Positions 12,369-27,800 are shown, counted from the stretch's first letter. The stretch: 64,000 nt of DNA from Zonotrichia leucophrys gambelii (GCF_028769735.1 NC_088173.1:18664038-18728037), one strand, 5' to 3'. Program-made: numbers and translations. Notes: generated by a model from the sequence alone, not told the origin.

Positions 12369-15300
12369 GCTACTTTTAAATAACTCTTTAAACTTGCTAT
12401 TTACACATAGGTATTAAGTATTTGCTGTCCAAACTCTCCCAAACTAAATCCTAGAACTTTTTTTAATGTTATATACAGACAATTAACTCTAACATAATAT
12501 ATTTTCAGACATGCAGTGCATACAATCAACCCCAAGCTACTTCCACACATGTTAAAAATTCACTTGGTTGTTGAAGGAAAAGAATAAGCTCCAATGGACT
12601 GGTTTTGCAAAGAAATAGAATGTTTAGATATAGGCTAGGTTTTAGTTCTGAGTCTTTATGTTTGCTTTGTTTTTTAAATGATTGCTAATGTTCTGGTATG
12701 TATTGAGTTGTTTGAATTTATATCAAGTTATGAAAACTCTACAGTCTCTTCTGAAAATACTTTGCTGGCCTTCACACGGTTTGTATTTCTAATGTTTTGC
12801 CATTGTGCTGTTGTAATAGGCAGTCCTGCTTTATGTGGCTTTATAAATGCCTTGAAATGGTGGCTCTTTTAAAGGATACTTGAGAATTTTTCAGAGTACT
12901 CAGGTCCCCTGACATTAAAGTTCTTAATGAAACCTGGGAATTCTTTCAACATATGATCAGGAGTCAGAACAAGAACATTTATGACTACTTCAAAATAGGA
13001 GCTAGTGAAGAAATATAATTTTAAGAGACTAGATTGGCAGGGTTGAACAAAGTCTACTGAAAAGTGATTAAACCCCTCCTGGCTAAGTGGGAAAGACTAG
13101 AAAGACTACAGTTTCTGTTTATAAACTGTAAAGTTCAAGCCCTGATCTGAATAAGTAACAGATAAATTTTCCTGATGTGTTAAGTTCTGTTGGCAAGGCT
13201 TACTTAGAAATAGAATGCTTCTTTTGCTCCAAAAATTATATTTGCACAAAAATTATTATAAGTTGTGTACTATGCTGATCAATCACAAAATTAGTCCAAA
13301 AATTTTCTTTCAAGCAATTCCTGCTGGCAATAAATATTCTTCTAGCATTTGTCTTCAGGGCTGCTGTATATTCCATATACTTCTTTGTTACTCAAAAGAT
13401 ATTCCATATCATTTTCTTCATTTCTTCTCTTCATAAAGCCCTTTACTAACACAGTACTGCATATCTAAGTTTTCTAATCTGATTATTCAACTGATTATTC
13501 CACATACTAAGGGATGTCTACCATATGGAGAGAAATAAATCAGTTTATGTGTATTAATCTTAAATTCTTTATATAGTTGATATTGTTTTTTTTCCTCAGT
13601 TAAAGCCATTTCTTTGAATAAAGCACCCTGGTAATCATTGCCTTCATTCTGAGCTTAACTAGGCTATCACAGGAGAGAGTTAATGAAAACAATGTCATTG
13701 ACTTAAGCTGAAGTAGGGACAGGCATTGTATATTCGAAATGAAGCAAAAAATATCTTACAACACTACTAATTATACCCTGGGGAAGACTGAGTCTGAAAT
13801 CTATAAGCAATGAATTCTGCTTTATATTCCAGCCATTAAAGTTATGACGATTAATAAAAAAATAAAATAAAAAAGTTTGAATCTTTCTACAAAAACTTCA
13901 GCACTTCAATGACTTCTTCTCTAAGTGTGTTTATGTGAAAGATGCACAGTACTTTTCTTTTTGTTCTGTTTGATGTTGGTGTGTTACTCCCCTCCTAGAT
14001 CCCTGAGGGAGATTTCAGGTTTTGAGACAGCAAACTTCACTGCATTGTGCCTGCCACCCACCTCAGTTGGTGGGAAGTACTTTTATATGCTACATTTACT
14101 TTAATGATTATGAATTCTTAATAATATGAAAATCTATTCTATTTAGGAGATAAGGCAATTATATGCAAACCCAATGCACTAAATGTTTGTAATTCTATAA
14201 AGTAAAACCATTCCTTCAGTGTACAGGTCCTAAAACAATTTCTTTAAAAAAACACACACCATCTGTTTTTCCTGCCTGTAATGCCAGGGAATGGCCCCAC
14301 TTAATCCCTTCAGTTTTTTTTTAGTCCTGAAGACAAAAACATATTTTCAAAAATATGAGCAATTAATTTTTATCACAAGGAGTTTTCTCTTGAAAATGTT
14401 GGATCTGTAATGAATTGGGTACTTTTGAGACATTACACCTCTTACAATAAAGCCACCAAATATGAAGAAAAGAATACTACTAAACTATACTAAAGCAACT
14501 ACAGATTTTCATATAGTTGAGGAAAAGAGACACAGCAGAACCAGCACTCCCATTCAGAAATTCAAAATGGCTTGACTGATAACCAGGAAAGGTAACAGTA
14601 AATTTTTCTGTGTTGCCTGACCATCCAAAGCATCACAGTTTCTGATACTGAGAAATGGATTTTTAAGTGCAGCTGCAGAAGAGCTGATTATCCAAAACTA
14701 AAAAATATTACAAATTAAGAAGAAAAAATGAGGAGTACAGCTAATATGAGAGATTATTGATAAAGTTAATAAAAGAGGGCACATAGCAACAAAGGTGCAG
14801 TTGACCCGAGCTACTGGAAATTATGTGTTATAGGCATGATTAAGATAAACTGGGAGAGGGCCAGCAATTGAAAAATAATGCTAAAGTTCAGTAATGACCC
14901 TCATGAAGTCTCTTCCTTCAGGACCATAATAGTAACTATGACACACTGATGCAAAAGTGTGGAAAATTAAAGCCTGGGAAATTTAAACATCTCTTCATAG
15001 AAACCTGTCCACTTGTTGGGCTCTTCTCAGACTGAGGGGTGGACAACAGAATGCAGAGATGAAGGTGAGCAGTCATTGCTTTTTCTACCAGTCCTATGCC
15101 TAAGGAGCAGGACAGCCAGGCCACTTGCTAGAGTACTATTCAGGCTATTGGGGAAGGAGACAGGTGGGAAACAATCTGACCTTTCATCTTCCCGTGACTA
15201 TTTTATTGATTATTCAGTGAATTCCAAAATTGTACTAGAATGTTCAGATATTTCAGAAAACGTGCACAGTCAGAATAGCTCTTTCTTTGGGTCTACTTGC

Positions 15301-15649
15301 TCAACTTGTGTGAGAGTGGAAAAGCATTGCTCTTTGCTTCTATACTATGAGTCCCTGTCTCAAGTTTCTGCATGGCTTGTATGCTGTCAGTTACTCAGGT
15401 ATCAGTGCTGCCAGTCAGTGAGAGGAGTTGTCACAAACCAAAGTGCCTTTTGCTAGAATGTGTCATTCATCTCAAGTAGCATGGTTGAGAAAGCCAGGAG
15501 ACCGTGCAGTGCAGGCTCACCTAACGTGCTGGGACAGCTATGCTCCTTCTGGTACCCAGTTTGCTGCATGATCCAGCTTTTCCTCAAAGGTTTTAACCAG
15601 AAGAAGAAGTGCAAACTAAATAAAAACTGACAGTTTCCTTCAGGGGAAA
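12369..15649. other. Unique AT-rich non-coding DNA
   Basis: About 3.3 kb without a recognisable gene or repeat. A 147-codon plus-strand frame at 15013-15456 has cysteine- and serine-rich content and matches no family I know. It has no supporting splice or promoter context and is probably a chance frame. Confidence 0.5.
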
Positions 15650-15716
15650 AAAAACCCAACCAAAACCAAACCAAACCAAACCATCACCACCACTACCACC
15701 ACCAAAAAAACCCTAA
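15650..15716. repeat. Simple repeat (CCAAA)n followed by (CCA)n
   Basis: A poly-A stretch leads into several CCAAA units at about 15658-15683, then an ACC/CCA-type triplet tract with one interruption, then a run of A and CCCTAAACCC. This is a compound microsatellite. Confidence 0.85.
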
Positions 15717-18700
15717 ACCCTGATCAAGAAATTATATCTGCTGTTTGCCAGTTTCCAAAGATTTTTTTTTCTACAGGTTAGTGCATATTATATTTTGCTT
15801 ACTTATGGGGACATGTTATAAAAAGCACAGCTCCTAATTTGCAGCACATACTGACATCATGGAAAGTGACAAACATTCACCATCTTTCCATATTCATGTT
15901 GTGTCACTTGATAGTTTTGCAACTGTGATATAACAAACAAATAAGAGATTATGGCAATAAAACTTTATAACCTGGCTTCAATGAAAAAGAACAAACAAAT
16001 AACAGACTGAGCATAAGGGACTAGGGTATTTGAAGTTTTAGATTGCTGTTTACAATACTGAAAACAGAAAAAAATGGAGCAACATTTGAATTCATTGCAA
16101 TTCAGAAACCTTTATCTCCACAGAACCTTAAAAGCAGTACTTTATCCTAAAATTTACTCACACTGACACAAATCTGAGTTCACATGGAACCTTAATCTAC
16201 AATTCCCCTTTTAATCTTCTATTACAAAAATTGCATTCAATATGCATAAACAAATTACTGTCCTTTCAGGTTGGTTTTATTATATCTTATCAAACCTTTA
16301 TTATTTATTTGGCTGTGGAAGCTTGATTTTACAATATTTCTTTCAACAGCAGCTATAGAAATATTTTCTGAAACTTGCATTTTTTCTGAATTCCTTTTAA
16401 AAAGTAATAATTCGTTTAATATTTTTCATTTCATTCAACTAATTTTTAAACTTTTGTGAACTTGAGCTTCATTTCTTGAAAATAAGCCCATCATACACAA
16501 TGTGCAATACATTCAGTAGAAAAGTATGTTCTGCCTTTTTTAATCTGAAGAATGAACTGAAAGTAAAGCAGTAATCCTAAATCAGTTCTGTATTTAACAT
16601 CTTAAGTACACACAGCCACACCTCTCTGAAAATAGATATTGTGTGCAAAACTAGGGACACATTAACTCGCAATAAATTCTTCTCTTTGTTAAAACATTAG
16701 GCCTACATTAAACTGTCCAAGAAATGTAGTTTAAATGTCTTTCTCTTGCAGATGAAACAGAATTTAAATCATTTTTGCATAAGGTTATGGGGAGTTCAGC
16801 AGTTGCAAGGGGCTGTGGATGTTAGATTGTCACAGTTCTTCAAAGCAGCACTGATCAGAGCCTCTCAAGTAACTTATCCATGCCCTGCTGATTCCAGGAG
16901 CAACCAGCTCAATATGCATCTCTTTTCCATGTTCATATGTCAAGATCTACAAGAGGGTCTCTAAATCAGAGTGATCCGCCCTTGTCAGTACTCAGGGCAT
17001 CTGACAACAGTTTAGATAGTATCTTTTATCTTAAACCCATTTTATTCTCTTGCTGCACAGAAAAGACTATGGTCACCCTCCTACTCACTAATGAAAGGTG
17101 TCTTTGGAGACTGGGGATTTTGTCTTCCACAAGTATGTAAATGTTGCTCTGTTATACTGAAAGTCACTGCTCTCACAAGGTTTATAAAAAGATATAAAAT
17201 TCTTCTCTCTCCCACTGAAGGCTCCTTGCTCTCCCTAAATGTTCTTTCTCTGAAGTTTGTGTTCCTGTATATCTTATTATTGCAGCACAAACACAGCAGC
17301 AAGCTACTAGGCAAACAAGCAGGTGCTAATTGATCCCTGCAATATTTTTTTTGGCAAATGAAAAGGGATTTAAAAAAAAACAAAACCAAAAGGAATTAGA
17401 GAGATGGTAAGGAAGATACATGCAAATTCAAATGTTACTGACTTAATTTAAGATTTATAGGTAATTGTAATTAAATTAATAGCCCTGCAGTAGCAATGAC
17501 AGCATACACCTGTCAGATTTTACTCAAAATCAATGCACATACATTATTCCAAAATGACAAATGGATTGGGTTGAATTGCCACTTCATTTTACTTTATTTA
17601 GCTCTGGAGCAAAACACCATTATATCAGAAACATCTAACAACTCCAGTGGCAACAATCCAAATGTAGAGTTTGACCTACAATGATCAAGTCTGTGTACCT
17701 CAACCTTGGTCATATGCTCAGAACTTCAGTGATGTCTTTCAGACTCACAATGCACATATGACCTGGAAATGTACTGCAGGTTTTGTCACTCATACTTTTA
17801 ATAAAGTGGAAAAATACCAAGTTGTTACTAGACTTCTTTAATTTTGAGGTAAAAATTATTTTAATGCTTCCCAGTTCTGTCAAAATGTTTCAGGAAGAAA
17901 CTACTGCTGAGAGTGACAAATGCATTGATGCTGTCACACAAACTGGAAAAGAAATTTGTAAAAGTTTCCTGTCCTTCAGTAGTTTGTAGGTGAAGACTGT
18001 TAATCTTGAAAATTAAAAGTACTGTATTTGATGGAGTGCACAGAATAGATATGGAACTGTCTCCTGAGAGTTTTCTTCCTTCGCAGTTTAAAGCACAGTT
18101 ATAATCTCACAGAGCATTCCATTTTGGCTCAAATCTCTTATCTTACAGCATTTCAAAGTCTAACTGACTAACAATAACCTTACAGAGTTTAAAGCAGTGA
18201 ACACACTCATGACTTCTTACAACAGTAAAATGCCAAGCCAAAAATCAACTGTCAGTCCAATTTCCCTGACTTTCAGGCATGCATTTGATATGCTGTAAAA
18301 TGCCAGAGTGGAGCTAAGTTCTCTCACGATTTTGAAAGGCCTAGCTTTTAATATCATCACTAAAAGTTTACCTTTTTCCTCATTAGTCATATAATGTGCC
18401 AAAGATGTCAAAGCACGGTTATTTTACTAAAACCTTTATACAGGAAGTAAACATTACATCCATATCTTAAAGCAAAAGTTACCCCCAGGCTCAAGATCTT
18501 CCTTGCTGTAGTTCTGGAAGAAGATGCACCTGATTCACACCTTTTGCACTGCCACTAGGTGGGATAAAGCAATGCAGAGAGAACAGACTTGTACTGCCAA
18601 GAACATGGCCAGATGTAGTCACAGATAGGGGATGTCACAGATTGTTGTATCCACTGTTAAACTTGGCAGTCAAGCAAAAAGTGAAAGCCAGTTCAATCAC

Positions 18701-21296
18701 TCATATGGTCCCAATTGCATCATCCTGCAGTCCATGTAAGTGCAAGGGTGGCACAAAACAAAGGGAAAAGAGTTCATCAACCAGATGAGCAGGTTTACTT
18801 GCACTTTGACTGATCACTGTAGCATTTCCTTGCACAAAAAAAAATCCTGTTTTTAACTCGGTCTGGTTCTAATATTTCTCTGCATCTTTGCATTATACCT
18901 ATTTAACCTGAAATAATCCCTTAATATACTTTACAGCAGGGTTTTAGCATTGCTTGTGATGGTCCAAAACTTTCCTTGACAATGATTGCTGCTGTTCCCT
19001 TGGTATAAGAAATTATTACTTTATATGTGCGATCAACACACATTTGTATTATTTAAACACAAAGCATTAGTAAATAGCAGAACATACCTGAACAGTAAAC
19101 ATTGGCTATGAAGGAGAGACACTCACAAACGGCTAGCATAAGCAAAAACTGAAAATGAAGGTAAGCAAGTCCAGCAGAATACCTGCAAAGGACAGACAGA
19201 GCTGTTGTCAAACAAGCTGCAGTACTGAAAACACACAGAAAACAACTTCATGGCATACTTTGAATTCAACCACTCATGTTTCACTCATCAGTCTACTGAC
19301 AATAGATCTAAATGCTTATTAACCAGTTATTGCAGAAAAAAATTAGAAAAAAATGTTCTTGGGAAAAAAGGTGGAGAAAAGTTTTATGCGAGATCATGAG
19401 CCCCAGTATACAGCTGGTAAATTAATGCATAACCTTAAATTCATACAATCCCTTTAAAAAAAAAAAAGATTTTAAAATTACCACACTTTAAATGGAAGAA
19501 AAAATTAATTTTCAGTACTTTAATACCTATAATGAAGCACTATATTACAAGTAACTTAGAGGCACTGCTCTTCAGCTTCTGACTTGTTCCTTTTCTGATG
19601 GATCTGGATCTAAAGCCTGTAGTTACTAGCCCTGACAGTGTTGTAAACCATAACTGCAAGAGAAGAATCTAGGGACATTTCACAGAAACCTTAAAAGAAA
19701 GGCCAAAAGGTTTGTAAAGAAATTTAACTGAAAAAAAGATCAGGATCTCACCTAAGGAATTGAACTGATACCTTCAGGATGTGTTACAGTAAAATCCCAT
19801 TGATTCTAACTGTGTGGCACTGCTTTTGATTTGCAGATTAATGACTTCTCTTCCTGTAGCTGGAGCTACGTATTTGCACACCCAAACTTTGCTGGAAGTG
19901 AGAGTACTGAAAAATGACCTATGTGACGTTTGCAGTAGGAAACTCATTTATTACATCAGGGTCCTGGAGATAAAATCTCATTCTGTGAGGTGATGAATAA
20001 TGCATTTTATTTAATTTAATAATTTTAAGGAAACAAATAACAAAAAATATTAACTCCTGACATGAGAGACTGAAAGTAGAATGGTGAAAAATACACAGCA
20101 TAGACTGAAGGGAATTATGTGTAATGAATACAATAAAAGGTAAAAGGAAAGTATGAAGTTTGAATACATGCCATTACAAACATCATTTTCAGAGCCTGAA
20201 TGTTGACAAAGTGGACTTTAGAACATGCACATGGCTTTCTTTATTTTTATTAAATTAATTTTTAGACAGTGATAGCACTATAAAATAACTGTCTTGAGAA
20301 CATTGAAATATTATTTTGAAAGTTGCAAGGGCTCAACATGATGCTAAACATTTGAACCCCATTTGAACACAATTTTTCTCCCTGATTATATTATTACTCT
20401 TTTAAAGGTAGAGGAAAGTTTCTTCTCTTGCAAAACAATCAATCATAGTACTCCAGACTATCTTGTTCTGCATCATACCCTGCTGGGATGAACAGGGAAT
20501 GTTCTAGTCAATCACGTGCCACTTGAACCCTGGAGGAAATTTCTGTCTTTATGAATCAAAGGATTAGTGAAGCCAGTAAGGACATCAAGAAACACAGACG
20601 TGAGGGGAGAAATGCAATTCTCCCTAGACATAATCCACTCAACTCAGGATTTGAATTTGAGCTTGCAGTCCTTTCAATGAATAACATAGATTTGATATGT
20701 CCATTAGATTGTCAGCTTTTTTACTAGAAACTTTCTTTCATGGACATTTTTTCTTGTTTTGAAGAATCTATATGGATAGATTATGATGAATAGGATGAGA
20801 TACAATGAACAAAGGCTCCAGTCAGATGTTCTAATTTAATTAATATTTACGTCAGTCAATCAGAGTCCAAGGCATTTTAAAGCTATTAAAGAAGACAAAT
20901 GGGTTTCTCAGGAGTCTGAGATCCTAAAAGCAAGATTTTTGAAGTGTACAAGTTTCTGCCTATTTTTCTGATGATAAAATCCCACTGAATCCTTAAACTT
21001 TGAGATGGCTGCTTTCTCAAAAATGTTTTTCCTTTTATTTAGATCAGCTTGAATATAGATGCATATTTTTCAGTCTTCCGCCCTTTATTAATTTCCCAAG
21101 TTTTTTCAAAATTTTCAATGAATGCTTATATTTCATACGCTTTCCAATTCAGAAGTCATCACATCTTTCTTTCTCTTAACTAGCTTTAAATGTAAACCAA
21201 CATAGATACATTAGAGTAGCTAAGAGTCCCTGGACAGAAATGCGGGCCAGGGTTCTACCTCAGGCCCCCAGAGTGACATTGGAGGGCCAACCCACT
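15717..21296. other. Unique AT-rich non-coding DNA
   Basis: About 5.6 kb. No reading frame above about 100 codons, no RNA gene and no repeat that I recognise. The last 75 bases or so (about 21222-21296) are GC-richer and may be a more diverged part of the CR1 that follows. Confidence 0.55.
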
Positions 21297-21878
21297 CCTG
21301 GGGAGCATCAGGCACAGCATCACCATCTGGGCAAGGGAGGGGATTGTCCTGTTCTGCTCTGCACTGGGGTGGCCTCCCCTTAAAGCCTGTGCGCAGGTTT
21401 AGGTGCCGCAACACGGGAAACTATTAGAGAATTCCAAAGAACGGCAGCAAAGATGGTGAAGGCCTTGAGGGGAAGCCATATGAGGAGTGGCTGAGGTCAC
21501 TTGGTCTGTTCAGCCTGGAAAAGAGGAGACTGAGGGGAGACCCCATTGCAACTGAGTCTACAGAAGGCAGAGGGACAGGCTCTGATCTCCTCTCTGTGGT
21601 GACCAGTGACAGGAACAAAGGGAATGGCCTGGAGCTGTGCCAGGTTTAAGGTTGTATATTAGGGCAAGATTCTTCACCCAGATGGTGGCTGGGCACTGGA
21701 ACAGGCTCCCCAGGGAAGTGGCCACAGGACAAATCCTGATGGAGCTCAAAAAGTGTTCAGACAATGGTCCCAGGCATGTGGTGTGACCCTTGGGGATGGT
21801 GCTACGCAGGCTTGGGATTTGGACAGGAGGATCCTTGTGGGTGCCTAGCAACTCAGCTTATTCTGTGATTCTGTGATT
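21297..21878 (+). mobile_element. CR1 non-LTR retrotransposon, 3' part with octamer tail
   Basis: The end of CR1 ORF2 and the 3' UTR are easy to follow: 'gcatcaggcacagcatcacc', 'aagatggtgaaggcc', 'gaggagtggctgaggtcact', 'tggtctgttcagcctgg', 'agaggagactgaggggaga', 'gtggtgaccagtgacagg', 'gggcactggaacaggctcc', 'atggtgtgacccttggggat'. It finishes with two copies of TTCTGTGA at 21861-21876. It is 5'-truncated and carries stops in every frame. The similarity to the consensus is higher than for the other CR1 copies here, so it is probably one of the younger ones. Confidence 0.9.
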
Positions 21879-24800
21879 AATAGGGCCACTAATACCTATA
21901 AGCCACATCCTCTTTAGGTAAGATTTATTAATGATAAAGATCTTTTAATCTTATATTTGCATTTTACCCCAATAAATATCAGGCTTGGCTAAAAAATTAA
22001 ACAAAATATCTTCTTTTTTCATGTTATTTAGTCTGCAGAACAGTTTATGAGCCTTTTTGATTTTACTAGAAGCCATCCATCTTGTTATCATCTTTCCATC
22101 ATCTGGCTTTCATTCTTTATCCAACCTAATTATAACCCCTTGTTGATACATTTTATTTGAAAAGGAGTTTCCATTTGATTCCCACCATTAATTCTCCCTC
22201 ATACTCTCACATGCCCACCCAGATACGTATATAAAGACGTGAATAGGATGTGGAGAAGGTTAGTATTATGAGATAAATCCAGTACATTTTTAGTCTCCCT
22301 TATAGCCAACTCCTATGGAGTACAGAGATAAGCTCCAGGAGAATTTATAGTCTTCCTTTGAAATCTAAGAAGCAATAAGCCAGTCATCAGAGAGTTCCGA
22401 AATATAACCATCATCAGAGTACACAGAGTGATTCAGAAACTAAAGAACAGGGAATGAACCAAGCCTCCACCATCAAGTACTGCCCCAAAAAGATCCACAA
22501 ACAGTTGTATCCACTCACTAGAAAAGCATGCATCAAATTTTAGACACAAAACAACAATTTACTTTAGTAAAGGAGTGAGAGAGAGCATCACAAATACTCC
22601 AGGTTTCTCAAACTGTTATTATTTTCTATTACATTTTGAAGATTTCCCTCAAGGCTTCTTGTTTTTATTATTAGTATTGCATTGTATTCCCAAGTGCATA
22701 AGAATTTAGGCTGGCTTCATAACATATTTCTCAGAGTTTCTTCTTTCTTTCTTGAGCGTTTGAAATAAAAGCACAACTAAAATCTTAAATCCCTTTCCCT
22801 ACCATGGTCTGAAAGTACCTCATGAGAGAAATAGAGGAAAGTTGGGTATCAAGAGAGAAAGGAGCTACAGTACTCCAGCTGGGTATGAGGGCTGTGGCAA
22901 GGTGTGACAGTGTTGGCCAAGGCATGCAGAGTGTGTGAAACTTGACAGCTCTTCCATGAGAGCTTAAGGAACAAGGACACTACTGGAAATATGGGAATTG
23001 GACAGCACAACTGTAGCGCAGAAAAATAAATATGCAGTTAAAGAAGGAAAGAAAGTTCATTACATAGGAAAATCAAATCTACCAAAGGAAGCAGAAAACA
23101 ATAGGAAGGAGAAGCATCACAATATAAAAAGAGTTTTAAAAAGTGAGCAATGTATATTGCAAAAAAATTTCCATCAAGTTTTACTTCTACTGAGACCATT
23201 AGAAGCTTTGATCCAGACAGATCAGAAATCACACATTTTCAATGAGATCCTCATAGTGTGTATTTGCTAGATATGCAAATTGAGGAATCAAATTATATCA
23301 TTTATAGATTCATCCTGCTGTTGCTTATCTTAATACTTGTTTTGATAGCACATTTGAAGTATGTCAAAAGAATGAAAACTTGAGATTTCTTAAACAGCTA
23401 CCAGCTTTATTCACATGCAAATTAAATACTGAAAAAAAGCTTCTATCTGAAAAACAAAATACCATGACTGATAAACTGGTAGTGTTAATTCAGTTATCCT
23501 TTGGATTTCAGCAGGAAAATTAGTCTTTCTAAATGTGAAGTCCTCCTTCTGTTGCACCTTGGATAGAACGAAAAAAATATTCAGACAGAAAAATTAGAGT
23601 TACTTATCCGTCCCTGACAGCAGCTATGTGTTAAGCTGATTTTAGCATTTGTCAAAAGAATGAAAATAGGATGGCACCATTCTCCAAAGCTGATGATCTG
23701 AAAACTACTAGTGGATCTCCCTGGCTGATCACCCAAGACATAAATATACTCTAAAAAATAATTTATCAAATATAAGTGGACCTTAAAGAACAGACTGCAA
23801 TGACTTACACCAGAGACTGTAAAAAGAAATATGTGCTCATGTTGCTGTGCTTAATGAATTACTAGAAGGATGAATGTACTATGGGATTTACATTAAACCA
23901 ATACCTTATAATAAGAACAAAACAGGGCAGAATATTCTCCATGTTTCTGTCATCCACAGAGTAATTTTTGTGGCAAATTGATAATTATGTACCAGTGATT
24001 TTCCCCTTATCTCTACCTGCTTTAAATAGTTACATGTTGCCTTATTTATAGTAGTACTCAATTATAATTGCATATGTAGCAATGTCAGCTGGTACCTAAG
24101 ATGGTCTTTCTGCTAAGATGGAGTGTACATTAGAAAAGATTTTAAGCCACTTTTGCTAATAGTGTGCAACACTGTGGCAAAAGAATAAGACCCCAAAGAC
24201 TCCTGGCACACCACTCCATAGGTAGGTTTCTGTATCCTGTAAGCAGCTACAAGTTGTTCTTTGGTAAACCATATTTTCACAAAAAGACTGTTGAGAAATA
24301 AGAGCTTCTTTTTGCTTAAGCGCTTTTCTGTGGTAATTAACTGTGAAAACTTGCCACTTGTAAAAGTTCTGCTGACAAAATATGGAAGAGAGAGGCTCTA
24401 AACCTCTTCCTAGTCTGTGTTGCCTTTAGATTAAAATACATATTTTCCTGTTTCCATCAGTCAAAGTGACAAGCAGTGAAAATAAAAGCAGACTTAACAT
24501 TGCTAAGATGCCATTCCATAGTTGCTCATGCTCAGATAATGTATTCCAGAGAGAAAGACTAAGATTAGAGAGAGATTTATATTTCTCTCCTGACTGCCCC
24601 CCAGGAGTAGGTATAGTAGACAAAAGATGATGAAATTCTATCAATTACAGAAAACTACATAAGCCAACCTTACTCATACAAAAAAGGGTATTTTCAAGGA
24701 ATTATAACTTTTCTTTCTAACATATGAACTGAGATGAATAGCTATAATAATACTCTGGACCTTGCTGAGATAGATTGTCTAACTTTTTTCATTTGAATTT

Positions 24801-27800
24801 TATCTAGCACATAAATATTGATCATTTTAATATGTGACTCAAGTACAATGCCTCTTAATAATTGTATTTCTATATTCTGGATTATGCTGCACAATGTCTT
24901 ATCTGTTGTAAATAGCTATGAAATATTTCACAACCTTTCCTTCAGAATACCTCAGGTTGGACAGGGCTCTCAAAGCTTATCTCTGATTCAAGCTTTGTCA
25001 AGAGGAATTGAGCTATTTTTTAGAGGATTTCTGAAAATTTCTACCAAATACTCTGTTTCTCACCAAGTCATAAGTTACTGAAAGAAACATCAGTCAAAAT
25101 GCGACAGTAGAGCTGAAATGTAAAGTTTTTTCACTAAACTGCTTCTTAAGGAGCAGACTGTAGAGAAGTTGAAAATAAAATGTATGAAGCTTTTGTGAAA
25201 AACATGGAATTGGCCCTATAGATCATCTCCAGTGATTTAGAGCTGTTTATTTGGATTCACCTTGGTCATGTCTCAATATTATCTTCTTTTTTTATGTTAC
25301 ATATTTTAATAAATGTTCATAGAAAAATATGAGCAAGTTGCCCAGTAAACACAGCAGTGCCTTCACACAGATAAAAGATAAGCTTTTTAGTCCAAACAGG
25401 TTGAGTTAGCTGAGATGAAATAATATAAAAAAGTAAATGAAAAGGGTATAGATGGGATTCCATCTTCTATTAAAAGACTCCAGGAAACTGTTTCTGTCCC
25501 AGAATAAAATGAATTACTTGAACTGCAGGCTGAACTGAACCGTCACAAAGGCCAGTTCACTCATCCTTATCTAAAGAGACTTGTTTGCAAGTGTTTGAAC
25601 CTCTGGTGAACAGCCTGATGCAGTACTAATCAAAAGGTGCGTCGTTTCCTCAGATGTGAAAGATGGAGTTTTTTGCTGAAACTGTCTGATATTCATTTCA
25701 GCCTCAAACTGCTGGTAATAGATTGCCACTAGCCAGTAAAAAGTTCACTATAAAGAATTGTATGTCCTTTCTGTCCTTGGTCACAGTTACTGTGTTATCT
25801 ACAGTAGGCAATTTTCTCATGTGTTCTTCAGAAGGTCATTCAAAACTCTCTCACTTGGCAAGATGATTGGGATCTAAAAATATTATGATCTCCAGGCATT
25901 TAGCTTTAGTTAAATTTCCCGGTGTTCAAAATTAGATGAAAGTCAACAAGAAAGGTTAAATTCAAACAATCTGGTGCTTATAATTTACATGATATAACCA
26001 GAGCCCAATTTTGTAATTTTTCAGGAGTTTGAACAGTCATTGTTAATAGAAAAACCAAGGATACTATGCATACAGTCCAATAAATTCCAATATATTCACT
26101 CCAAGATTATACCTGCCTCTTAGATATATATGATTCTGAATTAAATGCATACATTTTGTACTTTCTAGCTTAATTTTTCAGTAAGCAAAAAAGCAAATAC
26201 CTTGGGAAGTTGAGTATTCATATTTCATCTCTAAAAAGATGCCCTCATTATGTACAAATCCTACTGCTTCTGAATCATACACAATAACCTTGGAAAATTA
26301 CATATAGAAAGAAAAACCCAACAAACATCCAGGAATATTTCTAGAAAAGGGCCTCAAGCTGTGCAAGGTTTTACAAAAGGCTTGGTGAGGTTTTTGGGTT
26401 TGTTGTTTGGGGTTTTTTAGGCCACAATTACAATTTACGTATGGTACAAAAATTTCAACAGCTATCACATTCATACTCATTCATGACTTCTTTTAAATAA
26501 ATATTTCAAATTATCCCTTGCTAAATCAGTTAATGTATTTCCCTATTTGCATAGGAATGGCTTACATCTAGCTTCCTTTTGAGCACGATTGTTGAGAGCA
26601 ACAGCTTTGTACACAAGTTCCAAACTTACAAATTTACTACTTCTCATAAGGCCAGCATAAAAAAATACCATAAATACAATAGAAAAGGGATTCTTACAAA
26701 GACTTGTTTCAGCTAACAAGGACTAAAAGAAAATGAGAAGGAAGGATTTGCATTTTCCCATAGTCATCTGCCCTTTTTTGGCTATGAATGCTCTCCTGAA
26801 AGGAAAGTTTTACAAAGATAGAGTATTTGTGTGGTTTATACCTGGGACAAAGAAAATGAAGGAAGGAGAGAAAAGATAAAAAACAATATTAGAAGTAAAA
26901 AATTTCACAGGTGCAGCATATATAGCTGTTTCTCAACTATCAACAATTATACACGCATCCTCTAATTTAGCCTCTTGGATTACAGTCAATCTTTAATCTT
27001 CATAGGGCGTTATTGGTCTATAATTTTTCTGGTTAGTGGCAGGGCAAGGTTTATTATCTCTCTAATGGGCCCTCATGAAGCAGAAAACCTAGTAACCCCT
27101 TAAAGCTCATCAGATAAAAGGATTATAGACTGATGCACTATCTTTAATGAAGCTCAAGAGCACTGAAGCCTTACTTTCTATGATGAAAATCGTGCCTGGG
27201 CAGGGAACAGAGCCCTGCACTATCCAGCCTCTGCCATTTAGTGATGGACAAATGGAGAGACCAGTCTATCCAATGTGGTCATGAAACAACTGCTGCAGGA
27301 AAAAAAGTATGATGCTCGCAGGTTTTGATAAATTTATAATTCCTCTGGCAACATCAGTTGAAGACCCAGTCCTATTAAATATCGCTGCTGTGAAACTGAA
27401 TGCTGTCACATTTCTCCCAGAACTGTCATAATGCTGATGTAAAAATAGCACCATAGTTTAAAATTTTCAGCACCAACTATTTAAGGAATTCTGTTTTACT
27501 GAGTTTTACAGATTAATTTTTCGATTGTGCATGGTATAAAATGTGCCTGGAAATACTTCCTTTGCTAAAGCCATTCACCCCAAGAAACAAAGAAGAGTTA
27601 AGATACTGGAAAATTCCCAAATGCAATCAAATTGAGCTGTCTGTGGCTGGACTCCTGAGTTACACACTACTAGCTCCACATTCCCAAGTGAGCATACAAA
27701 GCTGAAAAGCACCCTATTGCTAGATGAAATACAGCTTTGACTAAAATAGGTGAAAAATGAAGAGACAGTGGGCAAAGGGAAATAAAAAATCTCTGACTGA

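Noticed and set aside
15013..15456. 147-codon plus-strand frame as a gene
   Set aside because: No recognisable domain, no splice or promoter context and a length that can arise by chance in 64 kb.
15700..15722. CCCTAAACCCT resembling telomere repeats
   Set aside because: Only two imperfect units inside a simple-repeat tract; not an interstitial telomere array.
19186..19227. Minus-strand 42-base segment with acceptor-like and donor-like borders
   Set aside because: The donor (GTATTC) is weak and no partner exon in phase was found; pseudo-exons of this kind are common.
24945..24990. Possible minus-strand CR1 3' end ('cagaatacctcaggttggaca')
   Set aside because: The match is only about 45 bases and fades at once; not enough to call.
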